NCBI GenBank assembly: GCA_903642225.1
Contig: CAHJWI010000011.1
Span: forward strand, 27,055-91,054
Origin: Acidobacteriaceae bacterium
GTDB taxonomy: Bacteria; Acidobacteriota; Terriglobia; Terriglobales; Acidobacteriaceae
DNA: 64,000 bases
Reading direction: 5' to 3'
Positions 7,857 to 16,537 of this stretch are shown here, piece by piece. Made by a program: the position numbers and the translations under genes. Within the stretch, counting starts at the first letter, position 1; every line of letters starts with the position of its first letter. The notes beneath the pieces are model-generated. The model was not told the DNA's origin. It saw nothing but the letters and a program-made list of their open reading frames with translations, and made no database searches.

Positions 7857-10637
7857 TCAGGGGTTAGGGCGGGAGTTGTCCGCAGCACCGGGGAAGCGGG
7901 TTTCGAGGGATCCGTCCGGGTGGAGGAGGTATTGCGTGGCTCCCATGGTGTCGGTGCGGGCGGTTTGAACGTGGCCGGCCTGCAGGCGTTCGAGGATAGG
8001 GAAGCGTGGGTGGCCGAAGCGGTTGCCACGGCCGCAGGAGATGACGGCCGCGAGTGGATGGGTGGCTGCGAGGAAGGCTTCAGAGGTGGAGGTGAGGCTG
8101 CCGTGGTGGCCGACCTTGAGCAATGTGACGGGACGCAGGAGGTTTTCTGCAAGCATGCGGTCCTCACTGGGGTGCTCGGCATCGCCTTCAAGCAGGGCAG
8201 AGCTTTTGCCGTAGCTGGCGCGCAGGACGAGAGAGTCGTCGTTGACGGGCTCATCGTTGGCGGGACGGTCCGGCTCAGGAGAGAGTACGTCGATGGTGCC
8301 GCCTGGCCACTGGGGATGGTCGCCGCTGTGGAGATGGACGACCGCCGTGCCGGTGGCGACGGCTTCTGCGGTGAGTTCGCGAAGAGTCACAGAATCGGCG
8401 TCGACGCTGAGCCATAGCTGGCGAGGGTGGAAGTTCTGCAACGTGGCGAGCATGCCACCGATGTGGTCCATGTGGGCGTGGGTGAGAACGAGGACGTCGA
8501 GGTGGCGGAGGCCGCGACTCCAGAGATAGGGTGAGACGACGGATTCGCCTGTGTCGAAGGTGGCCTGGCGGGAGGTGCGTTCTGCGCCGACCTGGCCGCC
8601 GGCGTCGATGAGCATGGTGGCGCCGTTGGGGGCGACGAGGAAGATGCTGTCGCCCTGACCGACGTCGATGGCTGTGACCTCAAGCGTGCCGGGATGGAGT
8701 TGGGGCGGGTAGGAGTAGAGGGCGAGGAGCATGGCCAGCGGGACGAGGCCGACACCTGCCCATGCAAGTGCTCGCGTGCGGCGTCGGATGGCGAGGACGG
8801 CAGCGGCTGTGCAGAGCAAGGCGCAGGCGGCGGCCAGGTGCGGCGGGTCGCCGATGCGCCAGTCCGCGGAGCGCAGATGGCCGAGGCCGTGGATGACGGC
8901 GGCAGTCCAGCGGAGCAGAGCGGCGACGACGAGAGATGGAAGGAGGGCGAGCCAGTTGGAGAGCAGACTGGCGACGAAGGTGAGGATGGCCGCTGCAAGA
9001 AGGATGGGGACAGCCGGGACGACGAGCAGATTGGCAGGGAGGGCAAAGGGTGTTATGCGGTGGAAGTAGATGGCCATGGGGAGCGCCATGACCATCTCTG
9101 CCATGAAGGAGAGGATGGTGAGCTCTGCGGCAGCGAGAAGCAGCCAGGCGGTCCATGCGGGAAGGTGGCGGAAGGGTGATGCCGAGGCGCTTGCAAGCAG
9201 GTCGCCGTAGAAGCGCAGCGCGACGCGGAACTGTGCGATGGCCGGTGGAGCGTTGTTGTCGAGCCGAAGGTGGTCGAGGTAGCGGCAGGCATGCAGGTAG
9301 GGGTGCAGGGTGCGTCCAAGCAGCGGCATAGCGACGCCGCCGATGCCGAGAATGACGAGAATGGTCATCTGGAAGGCAGAATCGAAGAGGGTTTGCGGAC
9401 GCGCCGCGAGCAGGGCAAGGGCGGCCAGACCGAGGGCGTTGAGGGGGCTGCGATCGCGTGCAAGCAACCGCGCCAGCATGTAGGCGATCGTCATGTACAG
9501 GGCGCGCTGAACGGGTGCGCCAAAGCCGGTGACGAGGGCGTATGCGGCTGTTGCGACCATGCCCAGCAGAAGCGCTGGTGTGCGGGGTACGCGAAGTAGG
9601 GTAAGCAGGGCGTACACACCGGCGGCGACAAAGGTGACGTGCATGCCGGCGACGACGAAGAGGTGGAAGGAGCCGGTACGCTCAAACTGCACGCGGAGGC
9701 TGTGCTGAAACCGGGATCGGTCGCCTACGATCATGGCCGCAAGCAGGCCGGTGTCGGTCCCTGTCCAGTGGAGTGGGGCAGGCAAGGGAAGCCGGCGCTG
9801 CCATTGTGCGAAGCCGTTGAGGCGCTGCGTTGCCCAGTGGCGCAGGGACGTGAGCCGGCAAGTGAGTGGGGGGGAGCCGGTTCGGACAACGTAAACTTCG
9901 CTACCTTTCGCGGAGCCGGCGGCGGAGATGCCGTCCTGCGCGAGGTATTCCGGATACTGCCACACGCCAGGGTCGCGGTATTGTGTTGGCGGACGCAAGC
10001 GGGTAGTGAGTTGGACAAGGTCGCCACAGTGGATGGTCGTTGTGTTGGGAAGCGTAAGACGAACGCCGCCGACAATGGGAACCATCGTGGAGGTTTCAGG
10101 GGTGAGTTGCTCGATTCGGGTTAGTTGGAGGTCAATGGCTTCACCCTGCGGGATCGCTTCATCGACGTCCATGTCCGGCCTCGTTTCGTTCCAGCGCAGG
10201 GGGTCCTCGGCGGGTTTGAGGGGGGCTGATTTAAGTGTTTCCAGGTCGGTAACTATGCCTGTGATGTCTCGTCTGAGGCCGTCGGCGTAAGTGAGGACGG
10301 ACGTGGATGGGACAAGCTGAGGGCGAAGTTCAGCGCAGGTCCAGCCGAGGACGATCCAGAGAACCGCAAGCGAAGGCAGGATAAGGCGTGGTGCGCGCCA
10401 GGCGGCCCACATGCTGGACAGGAGGAGCAGGCAGGTTGCGAGGACGAGGGTGGAGCAGGGACGCCAGAAGTGGCGGAGAAGGATGCCGGAGGCAAAGGCG
10501 GCTGCGGCGGCAAGGAGGGGAGCCTGCCGAAACTGCAAGGGGAGTACTGGGGAGAAGGGTGCACCGTGTGCGGCGATATTGACGCCGAGCAGGGCTGGAG
10601 CGCCACGTTGCCGGGGGATGGAGGACCACGTTGCCAC
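7857..10637 (-). CDS. comEC: ComEC/Rec2-type DNA internalisation protein
   Basis: Inner-membrane channel for single-stranded DNA uptake during natural transformation, 926 residues. It has N-terminal membrane segments, the central polytopic Competence domain (residues about 230-560) and a C-terminal metallo-beta-lactamase-like domain with VLTHAHMDHIGG and a later KVGHHGS motif, i.e. the full DUF4131-Competence-MBL order. The metal ligands are intact, so the nuclease-like domain may be active. The first codon is GTG, 39 bp after the rlmD stop, so it is likely in the same transcript. No other competence or pilus genes are in the window. Confidence 0.94.
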   Translation of the reverse strand: MATWSSIPRQRGAPALLGVNIAAHGAPFSPVLPLQFRQAPLLAAAAAFASGILLRHFWRPCSTLVLATCLLLLSSMWAAWRAPRLILPSLAVLWIVLGWTCAELRPQLVPSTSVLTYADGLRRDITGIVTDLETLKSAPLKPAEDPLRWNETRPDMDVDEAIPQGEAIDLQLTRIEQLTPETSTMVPIVGGVRLTLPNTTTIHCGDLVQLTTRLRPPTQYRDPGVWQYPEYLAQDGISAAGSAKGSEVYVVRTGSPPLTCRLTSLRHWATQRLNGFAQWQRRLPLPAPLHWTGTDTGLLAAMIVGDRSRFQHSLRVQFERTGSFHLFVVAGMHVTFVAAGVYALLTLLRVPRTPALLLGMVATAAYALVTGFGAPVQRALYMTIAYMLARLLARDRSPLNALGLAALALLAARPQTLFDSAFQMTILVILGIGGVAMPLLGRTLHPYLHACRYLDHLRLDNNAPPAIAQFRVALRFYGDLLASASASPFRHLPAWTAWLLLAAAELTILSFMAEMVMALPMAIYFHRITPFALPANLLVVPAVPILLAAAILTFVASLLSNWLALLPSLVVAALLRWTAAVIHGLGHLRSADWRIGDPPHLAAACALLCTAAAVLAIRRRTRALAWAGVGLVPLAMLLALYSYPPQLHPGTLEVTAIDVGQGDSIFLVAPNGATMLIDAGGQVGAERTSRQATFDTGESVVSPYLWSRGLRHLDVLVLTHAHMDHIGGMLATLQNFHPRQLWLSVDADSVTLRELTAEAVATGTAVVHLHSGDHPQWPGGTIDVLSPEPDRPANDEPVNDDSLVLRASYGKSSALLEGDAEHPSEDRMLAENLLRPVTLLKVGHHGSLTSTSEAFLAATHPLAAVISCGRGNRFGHPRFPILERLQAGHVQTARTDTMGATQYLLHPDGSLETRFPGAADNSRPNP

Positions 10638-10676
10638 GCTGCTGCACTCTTCCCGTGCCGCCGTGCGTAACGCAGT

Positions 10677-12050
10677 TCAGAGACTGCGGAAGACGGCGAC
10701 GGTTTCCATGTGGAATGTTTGGGGGAAGAGGTCGACCAGGTGCAGTTCTTCGACTGCGTAGCGCGAGTCTACCAGTGAGCGTGCATCGCGGGCGAAGGTG
10801 GTGGGGTCGCAGGAGATGTAGACGATCTCTGCGGGCGCGAGTTTGAGGAGAGCACGGAGTGCGTCGGTGCCGATACCGGCGCGGGGCGGGTCCAGGACGA
10901 CCAGGTCTGGCGCACCCTTGTAGGACTTGAGGAAGGCGAGGGTGGTTTGCGGGATGGCGCGGTGTTGCGGGCCCTGTAATTGGAGAAGACGGTTGAGGTC
11001 GGTGGCGGCGGGCTGACCGACTTCAACGGCGATGACCTGGTGGAAGCGCTGTGTGAGAGGGAGCGAGAAGAGGCCTGCACCTGCGAAGAGGTCGAGGGCG
11101 AGGTTGCCGGTGCGATTGCCGAGGACGATGTCAACGAGGGTGCCGGTGAGGAAGCGGTTGACCTGGAAGAAGGCTCCGCGGGAGACGGTGTAGGTGCGGT
11201 CATCGACGACGTACGGGAGGTCGGGTTGGCCCCAGCGGGATATCTCGATGCGCTGGCGTTGCTGGATGCGACGAGAGGTGCCGGGCGTGGCGGGTGCGTG
11301 GACCAGGAGGCCTGCGCCGACCAGTTGCGGGATGACGTTGGCGAGGCCGGTGCAGAGGGCACGGAAGGCTGCCGGGGCATCTCGGTCGATGGTGGTTACG
11401 TCGGCGTCGAGGTGCAGAGTGAGTTGGACGGCGGTGTCCTCGGCGGTGGCGAAGAGCTCGGCTTCGGTGGTGCCAGCGGGGAGGGGCGCCCCGTTGAGCG
11501 CAGCTGCGGTTTGCCACAGGAGTGGCGAGACGATGGGGCACTGCTGGATGGGTAAAAAGGTGTTTGAGGCGCGGCGGTTGTAGCCGATGCGGTTGTCTTG
11601 GAGACGGAGACGCATGCGGTTGCGGTAGGCGTAGGGTGGGCCGGCGTGCAGTTGCGGTGTTGGTGCCGGGACGCCTGTCGCTTCCAGGAGGCGTTGGAGG
11701 ATGGCTGACTTGGTGTGCAGCTGCAGTGCGTCCGGCATGTGCTGGTATTGGCAGCCGCCGCAGATGCCGAAATGGAGGCAGCGAGGGGTGATGCGGTGTG
11801 GAGATGGGGCGAGGATGGAATCGAGGCCGACGTTGGGGTTGGTTCGCCGCGAGGCCTCGCCGGTAATGGTGACCTGCGCGCGTTCGCCTTCGATGGTGTA
11901 CGGCACGTCGAGGTGGAGGGGAGCAGCGGCCGGGTCGCGCTGCAGGGTAGCGGTGCAGGTGCCGCCGTAGGTGGCGTGGCCGACTGTGACGATGAGGGTC
12001 TGTGGTGCCTGCGGCTCGCCGGTCTGTGATGCGTGCGGCTCGCCGGTCAC
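10677..12050 (-). CDS. rlmD: 23S rRNA (uracil-C5)-methyltransferase, RlmD/RumA family
   Basis: SAM-dependent methyltransferase forming 5-methyluridine in 23S rRNA (or a related RNA-uridine target). A TRAM domain at the N-terminus is followed by CGGCQYQHM, part of the four-Cys [4Fe-4S] site, and then the methyltransferase domain with DLFAGAG, LDPPRAG and the nucleophile-cysteine motif YISCDPTTFARD. The open frame extends upstream to 12200, but GTG 12050 overlaps the stop of the preceding gene as GTGA and gives a 457-residue protein starting at the TRAM region. The RlmD versus RlmCD assignment is not resolved. Confidence 0.92.
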   Translation of the reverse strand: MTGEPHASQTGEPQAPQTLIVTVGHATYGGTCTATLQRDPAAAPLHLDVPYTIEGERAQVTITGEASRRTNPNVGLDSILAPSPHRITPRCLHFGICGGCQYQHMPDALQLHTKSAILQRLLEATGVPAPTPQLHAGPPYAYRNRMRLRLQDNRIGYNRRASNTFLPIQQCPIVSPLLWQTAAALNGAPLPAGTTEAELFATAEDTAVQLTLHLDADVTTIDRDAPAAFRALCTGLANVIPQLVGAGLLVHAPATPGTSRRIQQRQRIEISRWGQPDLPYVVDDRTYTVSRGAFFQVNRFLTGTLVDIVLGNRTGNLALDLFAGAGLFSLPLTQRFHQVIAVEVGQPAATDLNRLLQLQGPQHRAIPQTTLAFLKSYKGAPDLVVLDPPRAGIGTDALRALLKLAPAEIVYISCDPTTFARDARSLVDSRYAVEELHLVDLFPQTFHMETVAVFRSL

Positions 12051-12742
12051 AGATGCTCCATGTAGAAGAGGCTGAGTCGGGGTAGACCGCTCTGCTGCAG
12101 CATGCGCTTGTTGAGGAACTGCTGGGTTATCTGCTTGAGTTGGGCGGCCTGCATCTTGCCGCGATAGGGAGCGAGTTCGCGGGTGGCCTGCTCGCGCCAA
12201 GCGACCATGCTGGCTTCGGCGGCGGTAAGTTGCAGGGCGGCGATGAGCTTTTCTTCAAGGACGGTCAGGTTGGTTTCGAGCTCTTCGTTGGTGCCGGGCG
12301 CGGCGGCGAGTTCGCGCAGGCGTGCGGAGATTTGTGCGAGGAGGAGGTCTGCCGGCGCGGGGATGTTTGCTGCGGCGAGTGCCTCGGCGTTGCGCGTGAG
12401 GTATGCGGCGACTTGGTCGGCTTCGAAGCCGCTTTCGCGGTCGGGCTCTGCGGGTGCGAGGCCAACGGCGGCGTCTCTGCCGCGCTCGGCGGCTTCCATG
12501 ACGGCCTGTGCTGCCCACGCCAAACCGTTGACCTTGCGGACACGGCGGGTGGACTTGGCGGCGCGCTCGTCGTGCTTGTCGAAAGCGTCGTCAATGCCGC
12601 GGAGGACGGAGTCGAGCGGGACGCCGGCTTCTCTCCAGGCTTCGATCAGTGCCCAGTCGAGGGTGCTGAGCAGGGTGGCGGTGCCGCGGCGGCGCTGGAA
12701 GCGTTCTTCGATTTCGGTGAAGTAGTTGAAGTAGTTGCGCAC
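12047..12742 (-). CDS. unknown protein embedded in the cofactor operon
   Basis: A 231-residue soluble protein, highly helical and charged. The N-terminus carries an aromatic RNYFNYFTEIEERF segment followed by LDWALIEAWREAGVPLD. The C-terminus has a second helical region ending LSLFYMEHL. GTG 12742 begins 1 bp after the coaX stop, and its own TGA overlaps the GTG of rlmD, so it is translationally linked on both sides. The TTG at 12760 would overlap coaX and is less likely. I recall similar unnamed proteins from other acidobacteria but know no function. The tight coupling suggests a role with RlmD, or simple operon packing. Confidence 0.85.
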   Translation of the reverse strand: MRNYFNYFTEIEERFQRRRGTATLLSTLDWALIEAWREAGVPLDSVLRGIDDAFDKHDERAAKSTRRVRKVNGLAWAAQAVMEAAERGRDAAVGLAPAEPDRESGFEADQVAAYLTRNAEALAAANIPAPADLLLAQISARLRELAAAPGTNEELETNLTVLEEKLIAALQLTAAEASMVAWREQATRELAPYRGKMQAAQLKQITQQFLNKRMLQQSGLPRLSLFYMEHL

Positions 12743-12743
12743 G

Positions 12744-13583
12744 CTAGATTGCGGAAACAATGTCGCGGCCAGAGCGGCGCTGCAGGCGGTCCTGGTTGCG
12801 GCTCTGGTTGCGCTCGTAGACGAGGCGGACGCCGTCGAGGGTGAGGTGAGGGTCGATGATTTTGAGGTATTTGGAGTCGGGGGAGATCATTTTTGCGAAG
12901 CCGCCGGTGCCGATGACTTTGGTGTTGGGGCCGAGCTCGGCGATCATGCGTTCGCAGATGCCGTCGACGAGGCCGATATAGCCGTAATAAAGGCCGATCT
13001 GGATGTTGTCTGTGGTGCCGGTGCCAATGACCTTTGCGGGTTTGCGGATATGGACGCTGGACAGGCGTGCGGCTTTGCCGAACAGGGCCTCCGCGGAGAT
13101 GCCGAGGCCGGGGGAGATGGCGCCACCGAGGAACTCACCCTTGGCAGAGACCACGTCGAAGGTGGTTGCAGTGCCGAGGTCGACGACGATGGCTGGACCG
13201 CCGTAGCGCTCAAAGGCGGCGATGCAATTGCTGATGCGGTCGGCACCGACTTCGGCCGGGTTGTCGGTGAGCACGGGCAGGCCGGTTTTGACACCGGGCT
13301 CGATGAAGAGCGGATGCAGGCCGAAGAAAGCTTCGACCGTTCCGCGCAGCATGGTGTCGACAGGCGGAACGACGGAGGAGATGGCGACGCCGGTGATGGT
13401 TTTGCTGTTGAGGCCGTCCATTGCGAGCAGGCCATGGAGTACGATGCGCAACTCATCAGATGTTTGCTGGAGCGGGGTGGCGAGACGCCAGCTGTGCAGC
13501 AGCTCTGCCGGTTGCTGGGGGGTGGCCAGGCGGTACAGGCCGAGAACCATGTTGGTGTTGCCTACTTCGATCGCCAGCAGCAT
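12744..13583 (-). CDS. coaX: type III pantothenate kinase
   Basis: ATP-dependent phosphorylation of pantothenate, first step of CoA synthesis. The ASKHA-fold hallmarks are visible: AIEVGNTN at residues 4-11 (phosphate 1), VVDLGTATTFD in the middle and GGAISPGLGIS after it. 279 residues fits the family. A strong GGAAGGAAG precedes the ATG. It lies between birA and an unknown gene; birA-coaX adjacency is common in bacteria and links biotin and CoA metabolism. Confidence 0.96.
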   Translation of the reverse strand: MLLAIEVGNTNMVLGLYRLATPQQPAELLHSWRLATPLQQTSDELRIVLHGLLAMDGLNSKTITGVAISSVVPPVDTMLRGTVEAFFGLHPLFIEPGVKTGLPVLTDNPAEVGADRISNCIAAFERYGGPAIVVDLGTATTFDVVSAKGEFLGGAISPGLGISAEALFGKAARLSSVHIRKPAKVIGTGTTDNIQIGLYYGYIGLVDGICERMIAELGPNTKVIGTGGFAKMISPDSKYLKIIDPHLTLDGVRLVYERNQSRNQDRLQRRSGRDIVSAI

Positions 13584-13619
13584 GACTTCCTTCCGAGGGG
13601 CTCCCTCTCTGCTTGTCGT

Positions 13620-14456
13620 CTATGGGGTGGATGGTAGGAATTCGCGGACGCCGCCGTGGCGCACGATACGGAGGGGGCCTATGCTGCTCTGGACGCGAAG
13701 CAGGCCATCGTCGGTGAGGCCAGCGGTGAGGCCAGTATAGCTTTCGTCCTCTGCGACTTCGACTTGTTTGCCGCGCGCCCAGGAGCTGGACCGTTCGAAT
13801 CGGTCGATGATTGGGGGTCGGGACGGGCTGCCGGTGACTTCGGCTTCGAGGCTGGTGAGTTCTTGGTCGAGCTCTGTAAGTGACGTGATGAGTACGGTTG
13901 ACCGCGAGGCCGGCTCGCCCGTCTGCTGCCGGACGGATGTGGCGGTTTGGGAAAGCTCCGGGGGGAAGTCCACCTGATTGAGGTTGATGCCGACGCCGAT
14001 GGCGGCATGTTTGAGCAGGCCGTCGGGAGTCAGCGCTGTTTCAACGAGGATGCCACCGAGTTTGCGCGCCTCCTGTGGGCCGGGCAGTGTGACGATGTCG
14101 TTGGGCCAGCGAAGGTCTGCATGGAAGCCGGTGGCTGCGAGGAGAGCGGATTGTACGGCGAGGCCGGTTGCGAGGGAGAGTTTGAGGACGTCGTTACCCG
14201 CGATCTGGGGCCGGACGAGGACGGTGAGATAGAGGCCGCGTTCGGGTTCGGAATGCCAGGTGTGGCCGCCGCGTCCGCGGCCGGCGGTCTGTTCGTCGGC
14301 TATGTAGACCTGGCCGGCTTCGAGGCCGCGGGCGGCGTCGGCGAGGGCGCGGGTCTGAGTGGAATCGATGGTGGGGAAGTGGTGAAGTTTGCCGTGGAAG
14401 ATCGTATTGGCGATGGCGGTGTCGAGGGCGGGTAGGTCCAAGGTGCTAGTAGACAT
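13620..14456 (-). CDS. birA: biotin--[acetyl-CoA-carboxylase] ligase, monofunctional
   Basis: Activates biotin with ATP and attaches it to the carboxyl carrier protein of acetyl-CoA carboxylase. The biotinyl-AMP loop GRGRGGHTW, the LRWPNDI motif and KLGGILVE are present. The 278-residue protein starts straight at the catalytic domain without an N-terminal helix-turn-helix, so it is a class I ligase that should not repress a biotin operon. The ATG overlaps the end of nadC by 11 bp. A small C-terminal SH3-like domain ends the protein. Confidence 0.95.
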   Translation of the reverse strand: MSTSTLDLPALDTAIANTIFHGKLHHFPTIDSTQTRALADAARGLEAGQVYIADEQTAGRGRGGHTWHSEPERGLYLTVLVRPQIAGNDVLKLSLATGLAVQSALLAATGFHADLRWPNDIVTLPGPQEARKLGGILVETALTPDGLLKHAAIGVGINLNQVDFPPELSQTATSVRQQTGEPASRSTVLITSLTELDQELTSLEAEVTGSPSRPPIIDRFERSSSWARGKQVEVAEDESYTGLTAGLTDDGLLRVQSSIGPLRIVRHGGVREFLPSTP

Positions 14457-15342
14457 CGGCGGTGATGCGCATGCTGAGGTCGACGGCAGTGGCGGAGCGG
14501 GTTAGGCCGCCGATGGAGAGGAAGTCGACGCCAGTTTCAGCGTATTCGCGAACGTTTTCAAGGTTGAGGTGTTCGGCGACCTCAAGCAGGATGTGCGATG
14601 CTTCGGCGCGAATATGCTCGACGGCGAGTGCGACTTCGCGTGGTGTCATGCGGACGAAGAGGATGACGTCGGCACCGGCGCGGACGGCGGTTTCAGCCTG
14701 CTGAAGGTCGGTGACTTCGACCTCGATTTTTTGCCCGGATTTGCGACCCTTGATGGCTCGTGCGATGGCGGTTTCGAGCCCGCCCGCAAGGGAGAGGTGA
14801 CTTTGCTTTAGCATGACGCCGTCCTGCAGGTCGATGCGGTGGTTCTGGCCACCGCCGCAGCAGACGGCGTATTTGTCGAGCAGGCGCAGGCCGGGCATGG
14901 TCTTGCGAGTGTCAAGCACGCGGGCGCGGGTGCCTGCGGTTTCCTCGGCGAACTCGCGGGTGAGGGTGGCAATACCGCTCATGCGTTGCAGCAGGTTGAG
15001 GATGACGCGCTCGCACGAGAGGATGGTGGCAGCGTTGTGGCGGATGACGGCGACGGTCTGGCCCTTGCGAACGTTTACACCGTCGAAGATCTCCGGATGG
15101 CTGACGACTTCGAAGCGGCCTCGGGACTTTTTGCCAGCGCGTGTGCTCATGGCGTTGAATGCTTCAAAGACGGCCGCGATGCAGCCAAGGCCGGCGATGA
15201 CGCAGTCCTGACGGACGAGAACGGTGGCGGAGGCACGGAGATCCGGGTCAATGGTGAGTGCGGTCGTGATGTCGCCGGTAGCCTTGTCTTCAGCCAGGGC
15301 GGCTTCAAGGATTGCCGCGACCTTCCTGCTTTTCCAATCCAT
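14446..15342 (-). CDS. nadC: nicotinate-nucleotide pyrophosphorylase (carboxylating)
   Basis: Quinolinate phosphoribosyltransferase, making nicotinate mononucleotide in de novo NAD synthesis. Conserved segments include EDKATGDITT near the N-terminus, LNLLQRMSGIAT, TRKTMPGLR and GGGQNHRIDLQDGVMLKQSH with the substrate-binding basic residues, and SIGGLTRSA at the end. ATG 15342 (MDWKSRK) gives a 298-residue protein typical of the family; the frame extends 25 codons upstream to 15417 without similarity. First gene of the minus-strand cofactor operon, overlapping birA by 11 bp. Confidence 0.97.
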   Translation of the reverse strand: MDWKSRKVAAILEAALAEDKATGDITTALTIDPDLRASATVLVRQDCVIAGLGCIAAVFEAFNAMSTRAGKKSRGRFEVVSHPEIFDGVNVRKGQTVAVIRHNAATILSCERVILNLLQRMSGIATLTREFAEETAGTRARVLDTRKTMPGLRLLDKYAVCCGGGQNHRIDLQDGVMLKQSHLSLAGGLETAIARAIKGRKSGQKIEVEVTDLQQAETAVRAGADVILFVRMTPREVALAVEHIRAEASHILLEVAEHLNLENVREYAETGVDFLSIGGLTRSATAVDLSMRITADVY

Positions 15343-15448
15343 GAGGAACAACCCTTCACTATGGAACCATCGTGCCGGTGCAACGCGCATCCTACGGGAA
15401 ACGGGTGGGGGGCGCAAACCGCGCTGGTCCTACAGACTGCGAGATGCG

Positions 15449-15850
15449 ATGGTTCCAGTTCAGGTTGCGGAGGGTCTGCCGCATCAGGTAGGTATGCTGT
15501 TGCTGATCGCCCTGCCGATTGCGTGCATGAGTTGGACGGTAACGCACGAAGAGGTGTTTCGGGAGCCCCGCGAGTTTTGCAAGTCGAAGAGCCAGAACTG
15601 CAAGAGCCTTCCGCAACGCAAGTTTTTTTACCTGTTTACGTGTGAATACTGCTTTAGCCATTATGTGACGGCGGTTGTGCTGTTTTTTACGCGATTCCAC
15701 TTGCTGTATGAGGGCTGGCGGGGGTATGTGCTGGCGGAGTTTGCCCTGGTTCTTTTGGCGAACATGTATATGAGCCTGTATAACAGGCTGCGTCTGGACA
15801 TTAAGCACGAGAATGTAGCGATTGCGGTGGAGGAGAAGCAGGCAGCGTGA
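15449..15850 (+). CDS. small membrane protein, unknown function
   Basis: About 133 residues counted from ATG 15449; ATG 15494 is an alternative and ATG 15341 would overlap nadC. A hydrophobic first segment (MLLLIALPIACM) and a second pair around residues 75-115 suggest two or three membrane passes. Between them lies a FTCEYCFSHYVTAV motif; a CxxC placed just before a membrane helix recalls DUF1360-type small membrane proteins, but this is a weak recognition. The gene is divergent from nadC. The C-terminus is charged and helical. Confidence 0.6.
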   Translation: MVPVQVAEGLPHQVGMLLLIALPIACMSWTVTHEEVFREPREFCKSKSQNCKSLPQRKFFYLFTCEYCFSHYVTAVVLFFTRFHLLYEGWRGYVLAEFALVLLANMYMSLYNRLRLDIKHENVAIAVEEKQAA

Positions 15851-16086
15851 GGTGCCGGGCTTTGGCGCAGGTTTACGGTGTTGCGCAAATTTTGTTGGTT
15901 GATGACACAGGAATTAGACGCTGGTCGTTGCGTGTAGGCAAGCGAGCGTGTAGTGTGGTAACTGATCGTAGAACTCCGATCTGGTCCGATTTGCTTGCCT
16001 GGCTGTCCGCACTCGCAATCTCTACCAATTTGCGTTCAGCGGTACATCGCGCCTCCTCGTAGAGGGGCAACAAGGAACTTACGATA
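15851..16086 (+). promoter_or_regulatory. leader region of the cold-shock gene
   Basis: A 236-bp non-coding stretch upstream of the csp gene, AT-richer than its surroundings. A CCTC-CTCGTA-GAGG hairpin lies about 30 nt before the start, just ahead of the AAGGAA ribosome-binding site. Long structured 5' leaders acting as temperature sensors are well known for cspA-type genes; that this is one is inference. I see no other gene here. Confidence 0.35.
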
Positions 16087-16287
16087 ATGGAAACAGGGAC
16101 AGTGAAGTGGTTCAACGACGCCAAGGGATTTGGCTTTCTTAGCCGCCAGAACGGTGAGGATGTATTTGTGCATCACACCGCGATTCAGAGCAACGGCTTC
16201 CGTTCGCTGCAGGAAGGCCAGACCGTGACGTTCAATGTCGTCAAGGGACCCAAAGGCTTCCAGGCTGAGAACGTTCAGGCTGCATAA
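16087..16287 (+). CDS. CspA-family cold-shock protein
   Basis: Sixty-six-residue single OB-fold protein binding single-stranded RNA/DNA, probably an RNA chaperone. The RNP1 motif KGFGFLS and RNP2 motif DVFVHH are both intact, and the start [10 protein letters not shown] is canonical. AAGGAA lies 9 nt before the ATG. A pair of hairpins immediately downstream ends the transcript, so the gene is monocistronic. Cold inducibility cannot be judged from sequence. Confidence 0.97.
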   Translation: METGTVKWFNDAKGFGFLSRQNGEDVFVHHTAIQSNGFRSLQEGQTVTFNVVKGPKGFQAENVQAA

Positions 16288-16291
16288 CGTC

Positions 16292-16342
16292 TCGCCTTCG
16301 GGCGAATGCAAAAGGGCGGCCTTCGGGTCGCCCTTTTGCATT
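16292..16342 (+). terminator. tandem UUCG hairpins ending the csp transcript
   Basis: The first hairpin, 16292-16305, has a 5-bp stem and a TTCG loop. The second, 16305-16342, has a 17-bp stem containing one G-U pair, again with a TTCG loop, and T-rich flanks (CCCTTTTGCATTT). The C(UUCG)G tetraloop is exceptionally stable. The A- and T-tracts on both sides mean the large hairpin can terminate on either strand. Confidence 0.93.
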
Positions 16343-16537
16343 TGTGGGGAAGTGGGTACCTCCTTGTGATCCGTAGATTTCTGATTCGAAAGGTGCGGGA
16401 TGGCGGACCTGCGCTTTCGCGGTGTTGTGTGGCAAGTTGCCCAGATCGATGAAGTTGGGTGAACCTGCACAAGTTTGGGGCAGAGGGCTTGGTCGGAGCG
16501 CCGCCGGTAGGATGGAGTGGACGGGAGAATGCTGATA

